A stretch of 64,000 nucleotides of DNA from PHAA01 sp022706565 (GTDB lineage: Bacteria; Bacillota; Syntrophomonadia; Syntrophomonadales; Syntrophomonadaceae). Numbering within the stretch: position 1 is the stretch's first letter; each line of letters opens with the position of its first letter. The notes beneath the pieces are model-generated. The model was given only the letters and a program-made list of their open reading frames with translations. It searched no databases and was not told where the DNA came from. Positions 51,502-59,873 of the stretch are shown here, one piece after another. The stretch covers positions 124,001-188,000 of the forward strand of contig JAXGLD010000003.1 of the NCBI GenBank assembly GCA_040769385.1, given 5' to 3'. Position numbers and translations under genes: made by a program.

Positions 51502-52404
51502 ATGAATTTCGACTTAACGCTTTTTAGCCAAGAATTGGACACCCGTAAACAATATATTGAGCAGCACCTGGAGAAGTACCTGGGCGGGGAAATGCCCCGA
51601 CCGGTCGTGATCCATGAGGCGATGCGCTATGCGGTGATGAATGGCGGCAAGCGGCTGAGACCGATACTGGTTCTCGAGGCAGCTCGCATTGCCGGGGCAA
51701 GGCCGGAACAGGTCATTCCGTCGGCCTGTGCCCTGGAGTTTATCCACTGTTATTCCCTCGTTCATGATGATCTGCCCGCTATGGATGATGACGATTTCCG
51801 TCGGGGCAAACCCACCTGCCACAAGGTTTTCGGCGAAGCCAATGCGATTCTAACCGGTGACGCTCTTTTGACCGCGGCCTTTGGTCTGCTGGCTGACAAT
51901 GCCGATGTAGATGGCATTGAATTGGAAGATGTGATTCAGGTGATCAGAGAAATAGCCTATGCGGCAGGTAGCCGTGGTATGATCGGCGGGCAGGTTCTGG
52001 ACTTGTCGGGCGGTACTCATCTCGAACCTGGGGCGTTAAGCGAAATGCACTGTCTCAAGACTGGCGAACTATTCAAGGCTGCCCTTAGAACCGGCGCCAT
52101 TTTAGGCAAAATGGAAGGTCAGGACCTGGAGGCCTTGACCCGTTTTGCATACAATTTCGGTCTCGCCTTTCAAATCAGCGATGACATTCTGGACGTCAGC
52201 GGTGACCAAGCGGTATTAGGCAAACCGATCGGCAGTGACGATAAAAACGCGCGTACCACTTACGTAAGTCTATATGGACTGGCCGGGGCGACTGAAAAGG
52301 CCGGTAAGAGCGTGGCCGACTGCTTGGAGAACTTAAGCCGCTTCGGCCCGGAAGCCGACTTTCTAAGGGATCTGGCCCGGTTTACCCTGGTCAGGACATC
52401 CTAG
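51502..52404 (+). CDS. ispA: Polyprenyl synthetase (farnesyl/geranyl diphosphate synthase type)
   Basis: 300-residue trans-prenyltransferase that condenses IPP with DMAPP/GPP for quinones, undecaprenyl and other isoprenoids. First Asp-rich motif HDDLPAMDDDDFRRGK near residue 88, GGKRLRP near 48, second motif DDILDVSGD near 227. The residues upstream of the first motif (CYSLVHDD) are those of bacterial FPP synthases. The ATG follows TAGGAGATG. Together with dxs 5 kb on, it marks the isoprenoid neighbourhood where OLE RNAs occur. Confidence 0.94.
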   Translation: MNFDLTLFSQELDTRKQYIEQHLEKYLGGEMPRPVVIHEAMRYAVMNGGKRLRPILVLEAARIAGARPEQVIPSACALEFIHCYSLVHDDLPAMDDDDFRRGKPTCHKVFGEANAILTGDALLTAAFGLLADNADVDGIELEDVIQVIREIAYAAGSRGMIGGQVLDLSGGTHLEPGALSEMHCLKTGELFKAALRTGAILGKMEGQDLEALTRFAYNFGLAFQISDDILDVSGDQAVLGKPIGSDDKNARTTYVSLYGLAGATEKAGKSVADCLENLSRFGPEADFLRDLARFTLVRTS

Positions 52405-52409
52405 ACCAA

Positions 52410-52868
52410 TCAATCGTCCTTTACTACCAATACCAGACATTTCACGTGTTGGAGGATGTAATTGGAAACGCTGCCCATAAAAAACCGGTTTACGACGGTA
52501 CGGTTGTGGGAACCGACGGCGACTAGATCAATACCCTGTTCCTCAACGTACTGCACGATGACCCGCCCCGGGCTCCCCTCCAGAATCTCGGTATGGACCG
52601 GGATATTCTCAGCCTTCACCCTGGTGGCGGCTTCTTCCAGAATGGCGGCCAGGTGAGATTGGCTGTTTTCCTGCAGATACTTCATAATTGCAGTATTATC
52701 GGGGTAGATTCCCTCCAGGGATACGGTGCTCTGATAGACGATCGGCAGAGCGTATGCCGATACCAGGTGGATAGTGGCACCCATACTGCGGGCTATCTCC
52801 ATCGCCGCATCCAATGCTTTCCGAGCCTGATTGCCACCATCATAAGCCACTAGGATTTTCCCTATCAT
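52410..52868 (-). CDS. Universal stress protein (UspA family)
   Basis: 152-residue UspA-fold protein. It starts MIGKILVAYDGGNQARKALD, with the beta1-Asp, and ends with the nucleotide region VAVGSHNRTVVNRFFMGSVS. The usual GxxGxxxxxxxxxGS/T is here G-S-H-N, so one Gly is replaced by Asn while the final G-S is kept; ATP binding is plausible but not certain. The ATG follows AAGGGGGATC. It has its own promoter and is transcribed against ispA. Confidence 0.9.
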   Translation of the reverse strand: MIGKILVAYDGGNQARKALDAAMEIARSMGATIHLVSAYALPIVYQSTVSLEGIYPDNTAIMKYLQENSQSHLAAILEEAATRVKAENIPVHTEILEGSPGRVIVQYVEEQGIDLVAVGSHNRTVVNRFFMGSVSNYILQHVKCLVLVVKDD

Positions 52869-52925
52869 AACTGATCCCCCTTCCTAATTTTCGGGAGCAA
52901 CTCCATAAGAAGAACTCTTTATCTA

Positions 52926-52953
52926 ATTATAGATCTAGTCAGGTGCTTTGCAA
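52926..52953 (-). promoter_or_regulatory. Sigma-A promoter of the UspA gene
   Basis: On the minus strand TTGCAA (52953-52948), 16 bases, TATAAT (52931-52926). About 60 bases before the ATG. Confidence 0.65.
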
Positions 52954-53006
52954 GAGCGGATAGAGGCGGCAATCGAATCAAAGCTGCCCAAAGCCGTCGG
53001 GCATGG

Positions 53007-54404
53007 TCATAGGGAAACGCCGGCCAGATTGAAATAGGCGTTCTCATCAAGACCCACCGGCCAGTAACCGCCGAATTGTGGAGAGAATTTATAACGACGG
53101 CGGAATTCATATTTGTTTTCGTTGAGGATTTTCAGCCATTTTACCAGAATATCGATCTCCTCACGGGTGTTATAGGGAGCCAGGCTGATCCGGACCATGC
53201 CAGGGATCTTGTCAAGACGGTTGCTTTCATAGAGGGCGGGGTCCACGTCGTTTTCCGTCAGACCCAGCAGATGGCGAACATAACGCTGGGCACAGAAACA
53301 AGCGGTACGCAGCCCAATACCTGCCTCGAAGCACATCACCGCACCTACCAAGGCATGCGGCAGATCAGAGAGATTAAAGGAAATCACTCCCACTCGGGGT
53401 CGTTCACCATAGATCTTGACTCCCCGGGTAGCTCGCAGTTTCTCCAGGGCATAATCAGTCAATTCTTCTTCATAACCGCCCAATTGGTCCATGCCCAGTC
53501 GGTTTAGGTATTTGAGAGTGGCAGCCAGGCCGAAGGCGCCTCCCACGTTGGGGACTCCGGCCTCATCCTTGTCAGGGGGATCGGCCCACCAGATACGGTT
53601 ACTGGTCACCAGCTTGACCGTTCCGCCACCTTGATAATCAGGTACCCCGGATGCGAATGCCGAACGGGGTCCGATCAGTACTCCAGCTCCGAAGGGAGCG
53701 AACACCTTGTGGCCGGAGAAAGCCAGGAAGTCGATATGATCGCCATGGGAGTGAGGTTTCATATCGAAACGCCGATGGGGGATGAGCTGAGCCCCATCGA
53801 CCAGGATGGGGCAACCATGGGAGTGGGCGATCCGGGCCAGGCGATGGACCGGGTTGATATGTCCGGTTACGTTGGAAGCACCGCAGACAGCCACCAATTT
53901 GATCCGGGACGGGTATTTCCGGAATAATTGTTCCAAGTGATCCGGAACCAACAGGCCGTCTTTATCGACCTGGATATACCTGACCTGAGCCCGCGCCCGC
54001 CAAGGCAGCTCATTGGAATGATGCTCCATGGCGGTAACGGCAACAATGTCCTGCGGCTGCAACTGCAAGCGGAAGGAGAGCTTATTGATGGCCTCGGTGG
54101 TGTTCTTGACCAGAACCACAGTATCACGTTCTAAATCGGCCCCAACGAATCTGGCTATAATCTCGTGAGATTCATCATAAATCCTGGAACTGATCAGCGA
54201 CTTATAGCCGGTACCTCGATGTACACCGGAATACCAATTCCAAAATTCGTCCATTTGATTTAGTACTGGTTTCAGGGGAGGAGTACTAGCGGCATTATCG
54301 AGATACACATAGCGGCTTCTGCGCTGGTTCAAAACCGGCACCTTGCGGTCGATGCCTTTGATGTCCCGCCTTAGTTGGAGAGCTGCTGTCTGTCTGGTAT
54401 TCAT
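53007..54404 (-). CDS. Aminotransferase class V / cysteine desulfurase-like protein
   Basis: 465-residue PLP enzyme of the SufS/CsdA type, which would take sulfur from cysteine (or selenium from selenocysteine). The PLP lysine is in AFSGHKVFAPFGAGVL; the active-site Cys candidate is in LRTACFCAQRYVRHLLG. The protein is about 55 residues longer than usual SufS, with a 45-residue N-terminal extension before YLDNAASTPPLKPV and a long C-terminus. I chose ATG 54404 (TAGGGTG upstream). It follows a DsrE-like gene in the same direction, suggesting sulfur transfer. No SufU/SufB is nearby. Confidence 0.87.
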   Translation of the reverse strand: MNTRQTAALQLRRDIKGIDRKVPVLNQRRSRYVYLDNAASTPPLKPVLNQMDEFWNWYSGVHRGTGYKSLISSRIYDESHEIIARFVGADLERDTVVLVKNTTEAINKLSFRLQLQPQDIVAVTAMEHHSNELPWRARAQVRYIQVDKDGLLVPDHLEQLFRKYPSRIKLVAVCGASNVTGHINPVHRLARIAHSHGCPILVDGAQLIPHRRFDMKPHSHGDHIDFLAFSGHKVFAPFGAGVLIGPRSAFASGVPDYQGGGTVKLVTSNRIWWADPPDKDEAGVPNVGGAFGLAATLKYLNRLGMDQLGGYEEELTDYALEKLRATRGVKIYGERPRVGVISFNLSDLPHALVGAVMCFEAGIGLRTACFCAQRYVRHLLGLTENDVDPALYESNRLDKIPGMVRISLAPYNTREEIDILVKWLKILNENKYEFRRRYKFSPQFGGYWPVGLDENAYFNLAGVSL

Positions 54405-54476
54405 AGTACACCCTATTTCTTGTAGTTTTATATATACTATGAACACCTCAGCGTGGTGGTTACCGATAGTTGCCCC

Positions 54477-54965
54477 TCAGATAAAAAGCTGTATATCTGA
54501 TTGGTCAGCATCCTCCAGATAAGCATCAACATCGATGACCTCGATGCCTTCCAATAATTCCTCCGCTTTGAATCCCATTATTTCCAAGGATAGCCGGCAA
54601 GCACAGAAGCGCACTCCCTTGTGACGAGCTCCCTGCAAAAAATCCTGTAAGTGCGGAGTTTGGTTGGCGTCCATCATGTCCAACAACATCGTCTTGCCGA
54701 TCCCGGCCAGGTTGAGCTTGGACAAGGGCAATTGCTCGGCATAAGACGGGGTGATGCTGGCAAACATTTTTTCCTGCAAACTCTTGTCTTGGGTCGAAAC
54801 CTTGTCCATATCGCGCAGCAGAAATAATCCCCAGAAGGCGCAGAAGACCGTGGTTGTCATTCCCCTCTCCATTGCTCCATTGGCCAAAATCATAGCCGCC
54901 AGGCATTTGTCATAATCCCCGCTGAACAGGAGGATATTAAGGTGTTGTTTTTTGTCATTTTCCAT
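54477..54965 (-). CDS. DsrE/DsrF/DrsH-like family protein
   Basis: 162-residue protein of the DsrE-like (PRK-type 'peroxiredoxin family') group. N-terminal LNILLFSGDYDKCLAAMILA, then TTTVFCAFWGLFLLRD and the conserved cysteine motif RFCACRLSLEIMGFKAEELL. Relatives carry persulfide sulfur in sulfur trafficking and often sit with sulfurtransferases. I chose ATG 54965 after GGAAGGAGTG; 54995 is in frame but has no site. It is upstream of the desulfurase-like gene by about 70 bases, so both may share a transcript. Confidence 0.87.
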   Translation of the reverse strand: MENDKKQHLNILLFSGDYDKCLAAMILANGAMERGMTTTVFCAFWGLFLLRDMDKVSTQDKSLQEKMFASITPSYAEQLPLSKLNLAGIGKTMLLDMMDANQTPHLQDFLQGARHKGVRFCACRLSLEIMGFKAEELLEGIEVIDVDAYLEDADQSDIQLFI

Positions 54966-55135
54966 AACTGCACTCCTTCCAGTGTCATTCAACATTTATA
55001 ACTAGATTATCCCGCCCCTGCTTTTCTATGCGATGGCATCGGACAGTAGCAGAAACTTACTTTTTCTCGGCCTGCGAATACAGTTATAGCCTTGATAAGG
55101 CCTTGGCAATACGGGCATAGAAGACTTTTACAATC

Positions 55136-55144
55136 TGTTATGAT
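55136..55144 (+). promoter_or_regulatory. Extended -10 promoter candidate ahead of the 119-aa gene
   Basis: TGTTATGAT at 55136-55144 (TGn plus TATGAT). A second candidate is TTGTTA with TACTAT 17 bases on, near 55240-55268. The interval 55145-55354 is a leader with no convincing gene. Confidence 0.35.
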
Positions 55145-55354
55145 ACATATTTATGACAGATTCGAGAGCATTAGGGCTGAATTTCGACATTAACACCGGA
55201 AAACGGGCAAAATTTCCAAGCACCAACCGAGGGGGGAGTTTTGTTATCGTCGGGCAAGTATTATACTATGCCCAGAGGCAAACCATGTGCGGATTTTCAC
55301 AAGAAAAATCGATTCTGGATTTGTCAAAATTCATGGAGTGAGGAGGTGTAACAA

Positions 55355-55714
55355 ATGAGAAAGCCGTTAGGAGTCTTAAGTGATTGGTACGATGCTTATC
55401 TAGATGTACTCGATGGTCTGTATGGTACGCTGGAAACCGAACCTCAGTCCGTGCTTGAGGTTGGGGAGGAGTGGCAAAGAGTTTTCGGGGCGATGGCCAA
55501 GAACCAACCCGAAATCGCCCCATTCATGGGAGGCAGTGATGCCTTCTTAGCTGACCTAGAGGAATTGCATGGGGAATGGAATCTCCATCCCGAACTGTCA
55601 GTACAGGAAACGTGCGAGGAATGGCAACGTTGTTTCGGCTCCAGTATTTCACTGCAGGTGCGGAACAAACCCACCGCGGGAAAACGCCTGGGGTCACTGG
55701 CATCAGCATCATAA
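55355..55714 (+). CDS. Unknown protein with duplicated EEWQRxFG motif (119 aa)
   Basis: 119-residue protein I do not recognise. The ATG has an excellent GTGAGGAGGTG site. Two related segments, VLEVGEEWQRVFGAM near residue 34 and VQETCEEWQRCFGSS near 82, suggest an internal duplication of a roughly 48-residue helical unit. It is acidic, soluble and has a basic, Ser/Ala-rich tail. It ends before a strong terminator, so it is its own unit between the sulfur block and the OLE RNA. A link to granule or polymer binding proteins can be imagined but is not supported. Confidence 0.65.
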   Translation: MRKPLGVLSDWYDAYLDVLDGLYGTLETEPQSVLEVGEEWQRVFGAMAKNQPEIAPFMGGSDAFLADLEELHGEWNLHPELSVQETCEEWQRCFGSSISLQVRNKPTAGKRLGSLASAS

Positions 55715-55764
55715 CCAGCGTGCAGCTGCGGCAACATGGTTATTAAAAGGATATCACGTATTGA

Positions 55765-55794
55765 ATACCCGGCCCCCCCTCGGCCGGGTATTTT
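55765..55794 (+). terminator. Rho-independent terminator after the 119-aa gene
   Basis: Perfect 10-bp stem ATACCCGGCC / GGCCGGGTAT with a C-rich 7-base loop and TTTT. It insulates the next transcript. Confidence 0.9.
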
Positions 55795-55922
55795 CATGAC
55801 CGGGCAGGAACCATACTGACTATATCGGGACTATTATGGTGATAATCGGAGATTAGCATGATTGCTTGATACCAGTTGGCCAACCCAGGCAGGAATAGGC
55901 GCAAACCTGGCCATGCAGTTCC

Positions 55923-55952
55923 TTGGACCGGCTACACCAGAAATGATATAAT
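55923..55952 (+). promoter_or_regulatory. Strong promoter of the OLE RNA
   Basis: TTGGAC at 55923-55928, 18 bases, TATAAT at 55947-55952, and TGA just before it (extended -10). Start expected near 55959. The stretch 55795-55922 upstream has no gene. Confidence 0.75.
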
Positions 55953-55958
55953 AACACT

Positions 55959-56519
55959 CTAGAAACCAGCAGCAAAAGGTTGCAGTATTCTAGTCAGCTC
56001 TGCCAATTTTGAAGACGGGCCTAAAAATCCATCAAGGGCACATCGATGAAGCTTCTGGTAGCGGCTTGCGACGCCCAGTCGGGGGTCGTTGCTGGGAGTT
56101 AAGGGTGATGGGGCAATCCGCAATGGCATGCGGGCATGACCCCACATTCGTGGAGGCTCAGGTTTGCCAGGCAAGCTTGGGAAAACCTGCATTCCGGGGT
56201 AACTGGGTGCAGTGTAGCCTGCCTTGAGTGACAGCAGCGGATAAGCGTAATAGGGCGGTGGTGCTTTGGCCGAAGTATCATCGTCCGCTTTGAAATTGCG
56301 GTTGCAAAAGAGGCTAGAAGTTGGTGGGAGTTGTTGAGGAAAACTCCTAGACTGTATGCGCTATAGCATGGTTTATCAAGGATTAAAGTGTGTACTTAGT
56401 GGTAATCCAACAAACATGTACGGCAACGACATGTAGCAGGCATAAAGGGAAACCGCCCATTTGGCAACAAACGGGAGACCTGCGGGGAAAACCTGCTGGA
56501 CCTATGTCACAACGTTTAC
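55959..56519 (+). ncRNA. ole: OLE RNA (ornate large extremophilic RNA)
   Basis: Seen: about 560 gene-free bases, strong promoter at the 5' end, dense hairpins including CTAGAA/TTCTAG near the start, ACATGT-A-CG-GCAA-CG-ACATGT (56414-56434) and CCCATTTG-GCAA-CAAACGGG (56456-56475), both GNRA-capped, the latter enclosed by GCAGG/CCTGC. Known: OLE RNAs are about 600 nt, found in anaerobic and extremophilic Firmicutes, between ispA and dxs and directly upstream of the membrane protein OapA, with which they form a membrane ribonucleoprotein. Here position, length and partner all fit. The call is by context and fold, not by alignment; ends are approximate. Confidence 0.85.
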
Positions 56520-56576
56520 TTGATAAACGACCTTTTGCTTTTATTACTTATTAATATCATCAGGGTGGAAGATATT

Positions 56577-57146
56577 TTGGCAGGACACACCAGGGGAACG
56601 CTGATATCGAGTTTGATAGTAACATTTCTGACCTTTTTCATAGCGCTGATAGTGAGTGTTGGATCCGAAGCCCTGGTGAGGGCAGTCAACAATACCCTGG
56701 TAGCGTTCATTTTGTTGTTATTGATCATCCTGTCCGGAATAGTATTCGATATAATAGGGACTGCTGCAACGGCAGCACAATTGCCGCCCTTCAACGCCAA
56801 GGCGGCAAAAAAAGTTTTTGGGGCCGTCCAGGCGGTGAAGATAACCAAAAACGCCAGTATAGTGGCCAATTATACCGCTGATGTGGTAGGAGATATTGCG
56901 GGTACCCTGAGCGGTGCGGTGGGAGCTGGAATAGTCTATAATTGGACCCAGATGTTCGGCATCCAGGATCTGGTTCTGACCGGGGCAGCCATGACCAGCT
57001 TTATCGCCGCTCTAACAGTTGGCGGCAAGGCGATCGGAAAAAGCATTGCGATTCGCAATGCCAATTCCATTATATTCAAGGTAGCAGTATTATTAGGTTG
57101 GTGGGAGAAGTTAACCGGCCTGGAGTTGTTTCGGGAAAGGAGGTGA
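56577..57146 (+). CDS. oapA: OLE-associated membrane protein OapA
   Basis: About 189-residue protein with four likely membrane segments (about residues 9-33, 41-62, 105-122, 138-158). The block SGIVFDIIGTAATAA near residue 53 and LPPFNAKAAKKVFGA after it resemble the DUF21-like fold that OapA shares with magnesium-related CNNM/CorC proteins. In Bacillus (Halalkalibacterium) OapA binds OLE RNA and places it at the membrane; mutants are sensitive to cold, alcohols and magnesium. I chose TTG 56577 with AGGGTGG 8 bases upstream; TTG 56520 and GTG 56565 are in frame. Six bases before dxs. Confidence 0.88.
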   Translation: MAGHTRGTLISSLIVTFLTFFIALIVSVGSEALVRAVNNTLVAFILLLLIILSGIVFDIIGTAATAAQLPPFNAKAAKKVFGAVQAVKITKNASIVANYTADVVGDIAGTLSGAVGAGIVYNWTQMFGIQDLVLTGAAMTSFIAALTVGGKAIGKSIAIRNANSIIFKVAVLLGWWEKLTGLELFRERR

Positions 57147-57151
57147 CCTAG

Positions 57152-59068
57152 GTGGAGGATCAAGTGTTGGACCGGGTAAACTGGCCGCATGATTTAAAAA
57201 AGCTTTCGATAGCGGAGATGTATGATCTGGCTGAGGAAATAAGACAGGTGCTGATCAAGAGCGTAGCCGCCTGCGGGGGTCACCTGGCCGCCAATTTAGG
57301 GGTAGTGGAACTGACTATAGCCCTCCATTATGTGTTTGATACTCCCCGGGATAAAATCATCTGGGATGTTGGCCATCAGAGCTACACCCACAAAATGCTG
57401 ACCGGGCGCAAGGATCGTATGACGGGACTGCGGCAGTTTGGTGGAATCAGCGGATTCCCCAAATATGAAGAATCACCGTATGACGCATTCAACACCGGCC
57501 ATAGCAGCACTTCGATATCGGCTGCTTTGGGTTTGGCCTTGGCCCGCGATATTCAGAAACAAGACTATGCCGTGATAGCGGTCACCGGCGACGGTGCCAT
57601 GACCGGGGGCATGACCTATGAAGCGCTAAACCATGGTGGTCAGCAGGGTACCGACCTGATCGTCATTTTGAATGACAACGAAATGTCGATCTCCAAGAAT
57701 GTGGGGGCTATGTCCAGTTATCTCAACCGCCTCCGCACCGATCCCAATTACAACCGTACCAAGGAAGAGGTTGAGAGTATGCTTTCCCGCATCCCTGGTA
57801 TAGGTCCCAATATCGCCAGGGCGGCGGGCCGGCTCAAGGATACGGTCAAATACTTGATGGTACAGGGCATGTGGTTTGAAGAATTGGGTTTTCATTATAT
57901 CGGACCAGTCAATGGACACGAACTGGAGACACTGATCCAGGTCCTGGGGAATGCTCGCCGCATGAAGGGCCCGGTGCTGATACACACGATTACGGAAAAG
58001 GGCAGGGGTTATGAACCAGCCCGCCGGAATCCCGATGTCTTTCACGGGGTGGGGCCATTCAATCCTGATACCGGTTTGCAGTTCCGTAAGAGCTTGAAAA
58101 CCTATACTGAGGTTTTTGGGGAGTATATGTGTGAAGCCGGCAGCCGTGACCAAAGGGTGGTGGCAATAACTGCAGCCATGACCAGCGGGACCGGGCTGAG
58201 CAAATTTGCCCGCTCGTATCCCGACCGGTTCTTTGACGTCGGTATCTGCGAAGAACACGCGGTGACCTTGGCAGCGGGTATGGCCCGTGCCGGTCTCAAA
58301 CCGGTGGTATGCATATACTCGACTTTTCTGCAAAGAGCCTATGACCAGATTATCCACGATGTAGCCCTGCAGAACCTCCCGGTGGTTTTTGCCATAGACC
58401 GAGCCGGGTTGGTCGGGGAAGACGGCCCTACTCACCACGGGGTATTCGACCTGTCGTATTTACGTCCCATACCCAACTTGACCATTATGGCCCCTAGCAA
58501 TGAAAACGAATTAGCCGACATGTTGCATACCGCCCTGGCGCTTGGCTCTCCGGCAGCGGTAAGGTATCCGCGGGGAGCGGGTGAGGGTATGGCGGTAACC
58601 CAGGAACGAGCGATTTTACCGATCGGGCAGCCACAAGTCTTGTCGGCCGGTTCCGACCTGGCCATCATAGCGGTGGGGCGGGCGGTAGGGCTGGCCCGGG
58701 AAGCAGCTGGGTTGCTGACCGAACGGGGACTAAGTACGGAGCTTATCGATGCCCGTTTTATCAAACCCATAGACAACGGGTTCATACATAACATAGCCAG
58801 CCGTTTCACCCGGGTGGTGGCCCTGGAGGATAATGCCGTCTCAGCGGGGTTCGGCAGTGCGCTATTGGAATTACTAAGCCAGCAGTCCTTTAAAGGCGAT
58901 GTACTCTGCATTGGCATTCCCGATGAGTTTGTTGAGCAGGGACGGGTGGAAATACTGTTGGAATTACTGAATATGAAGGCAGAATCAATAATTGAACGAA
59001 TCTTTGCTCGCTGGCCGGAGCTGGCCAGCCGTATAACATTGGAGTTGCGAAAATTTGGCCAAAGTTAG
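57152..59068 (+). CDS. dxs: 1-Deoxy-D-xylulose-5-phosphate synthase
   Basis: 638-residue thiamine-diphosphate enzyme, first step of the MEP isoprenoid pathway. N-terminal GHLAANLGVVELTIALHYVF, ThDP motif TGDGAMTGGMTYEALNHGG near residue 149 ending in NDNEMSIS, transketolase-type pyrimidine domain with EEHAVTLAAGMARAGLKP near 368 and the C-terminal domain. It starts at GTG 57152 after AAAGGAGGTGA. It overlaps tlyA by 14 bases. Confidence 0.97.
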   Translation: MEDQVLDRVNWPHDLKKLSIAEMYDLAEEIRQVLIKSVAACGGHLAANLGVVELTIALHYVFDTPRDKIIWDVGHQSYTHKMLTGRKDRMTGLRQFGGISGFPKYEESPYDAFNTGHSSTSISAALGLALARDIQKQDYAVIAVTGDGAMTGGMTYEALNHGGQQGTDLIVILNDNEMSISKNVGAMSSYLNRLRTDPNYNRTKEEVESMLSRIPGIGPNIARAAGRLKDTVKYLMVQGMWFEELGFHYIGPVNGHELETLIQVLGNARRMKGPVLIHTITEKGRGYEPARRNPDVFHGVGPFNPDTGLQFRKSLKTYTEVFGEYMCEAGSRDQRVVAITAAMTSGTGLSKFARSYPDRFFDVGICEEHAVTLAAGMARAGLKPVVCIYSTFLQRAYDQIIHDVALQNLPVVFAIDRAGLVGEDGPTHHGVFDLSYLRPIPNLTIMAPSNENELADMLHTALALGSPAAVRYPRGAGEGMAVTQERAILPIGQPQVLSAGSDLAIIAVGRAVGLAREAAGLLTERGLSTELIDARFIKPIDNGFIHNIASRFTRVVALEDNAVSAGFGSALLELLSQQSFKGDVLCIGIPDEFVEQGRVEILLELLNMKAESIIERIFARWPELASRITLELRKFGQS

Positions 59069-59873
59069 ATTGGATAATCTGGTGTACAGCCGGGGATTAG
59101 CCGAAAGCCGCGAAAAGGCCCGGGCCATGATTATTGCCGGAGAGGTTGCCATTGCCGGGGAGCCGGTCCATAAACCCGGCACCCAAGTAGAGGATAGTGC
59201 TGAACTTACTATCGAGCTCCGGCGTTCAAAGTATGTAAGCCGGGGAGGGTATAAACTCGAGGGGGCAATCAAAGAGTTCGGGCTTGATTTCAACGGTAAG
59301 GTGGTCCTGGATGTAGGCGCCTCAACTGGCGGTTACACCGATTGTGCCCTGCAAAACGGAGCTGTCCGGGTTTTTGCCTTGGATGTCGGCTACGGTCAGT
59401 TGGACTGGACCTTGCGCAACAATCCCCGGGTAGTGGTCCTGGAGAGAACCAATATTCGACATTTCGATCCCGCCCTGCTGGAGGGACCGGTCGATATAAT
59501 CACCATGGATGTATCTTTCATATCTACCCGGCTGATTTTTCCAGTCCTGACTGATATGCTAAAGGATGGCGGTGAGGTGGTAAGCCTGATAAAACCACAG
59601 TTCGAGGCAGGCAAGGACAAAGTGGGCAAGCATGGAGTGGTCAGGGATCCCAAGGTCCATCTGGAGGTACTCCGGCAATGCATAGCATCAGCATCCCAAG
59701 CTGGACTGGGTTTGGCGGCCGTGACCTTCTCCCCGATAAAGGGACCCAAAGGCAATATCGAGTATTTCGTATATCTAAAAAAGGGGCCGGCCGAATGTGA
59801 TGCAGCTGCAGCTTTGATCGAAGAGACGGTGCGGAGAGCCCATAGCACGCTGGGGGGCAAAGACTCTAAGTGA
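59055..59873 (+). CDS. tlyA: TlyA family RNA methyltransferase (16S/23S rRNA 2'-O)
   Basis: 272-residue S4-FtsJ fusion. The S4 RNA-binding domain (1-65, KVRLDNLVYSRGLAESREKA) and the FtsJ methyltransferase with SAM motif LDVGASTGGYTDCALQNGA near residue 85 and catalytic-type residues in DVSFIS and IKPQFEAGK. Family members methylate C1409/C1920 in rRNA. It starts at TTG 59055 inside the end of dxs. Coupled to nadK by a GTGA overlap. Confidence 0.94.
   Translation: MAKVRLDNLVYSRGLAESREKARAMIIAGEVAIAGEPVHKPGTQVEDSAELTIELRRSKYVSRGGYKLEGAIKEFGLDFNGKVVLDVGASTGGYTDCALQNGAVRVFALDVGYGQLDWTLRNNPRVVVLERTNIRHFDPALLEGPVDIITMDVSFISTRLIFPVLTDMLKDGGEVVSLIKPQFEAGKDKVGKHGVVRDPKVHLEVLRQCIASASQAGLGLAAVTFSPIKGPKGNIEYFVYLKKGPAECDAAAALIEETVRRAHSTLGGKDSK

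Noticed and set aside
55153..55341. 62-codon plus-strand frame before the 119-aa gene
   Set aside because: There is no Shine-Dalgarno sequence, it starts almost at the predicted transcription start and shows no protein-like pattern.
56009..56227. Short frames on both strands within the OLE RNA
   Set aside because: They lack ribosome binding sites and lie in a structured RNA; the sequences do not resemble proteins.
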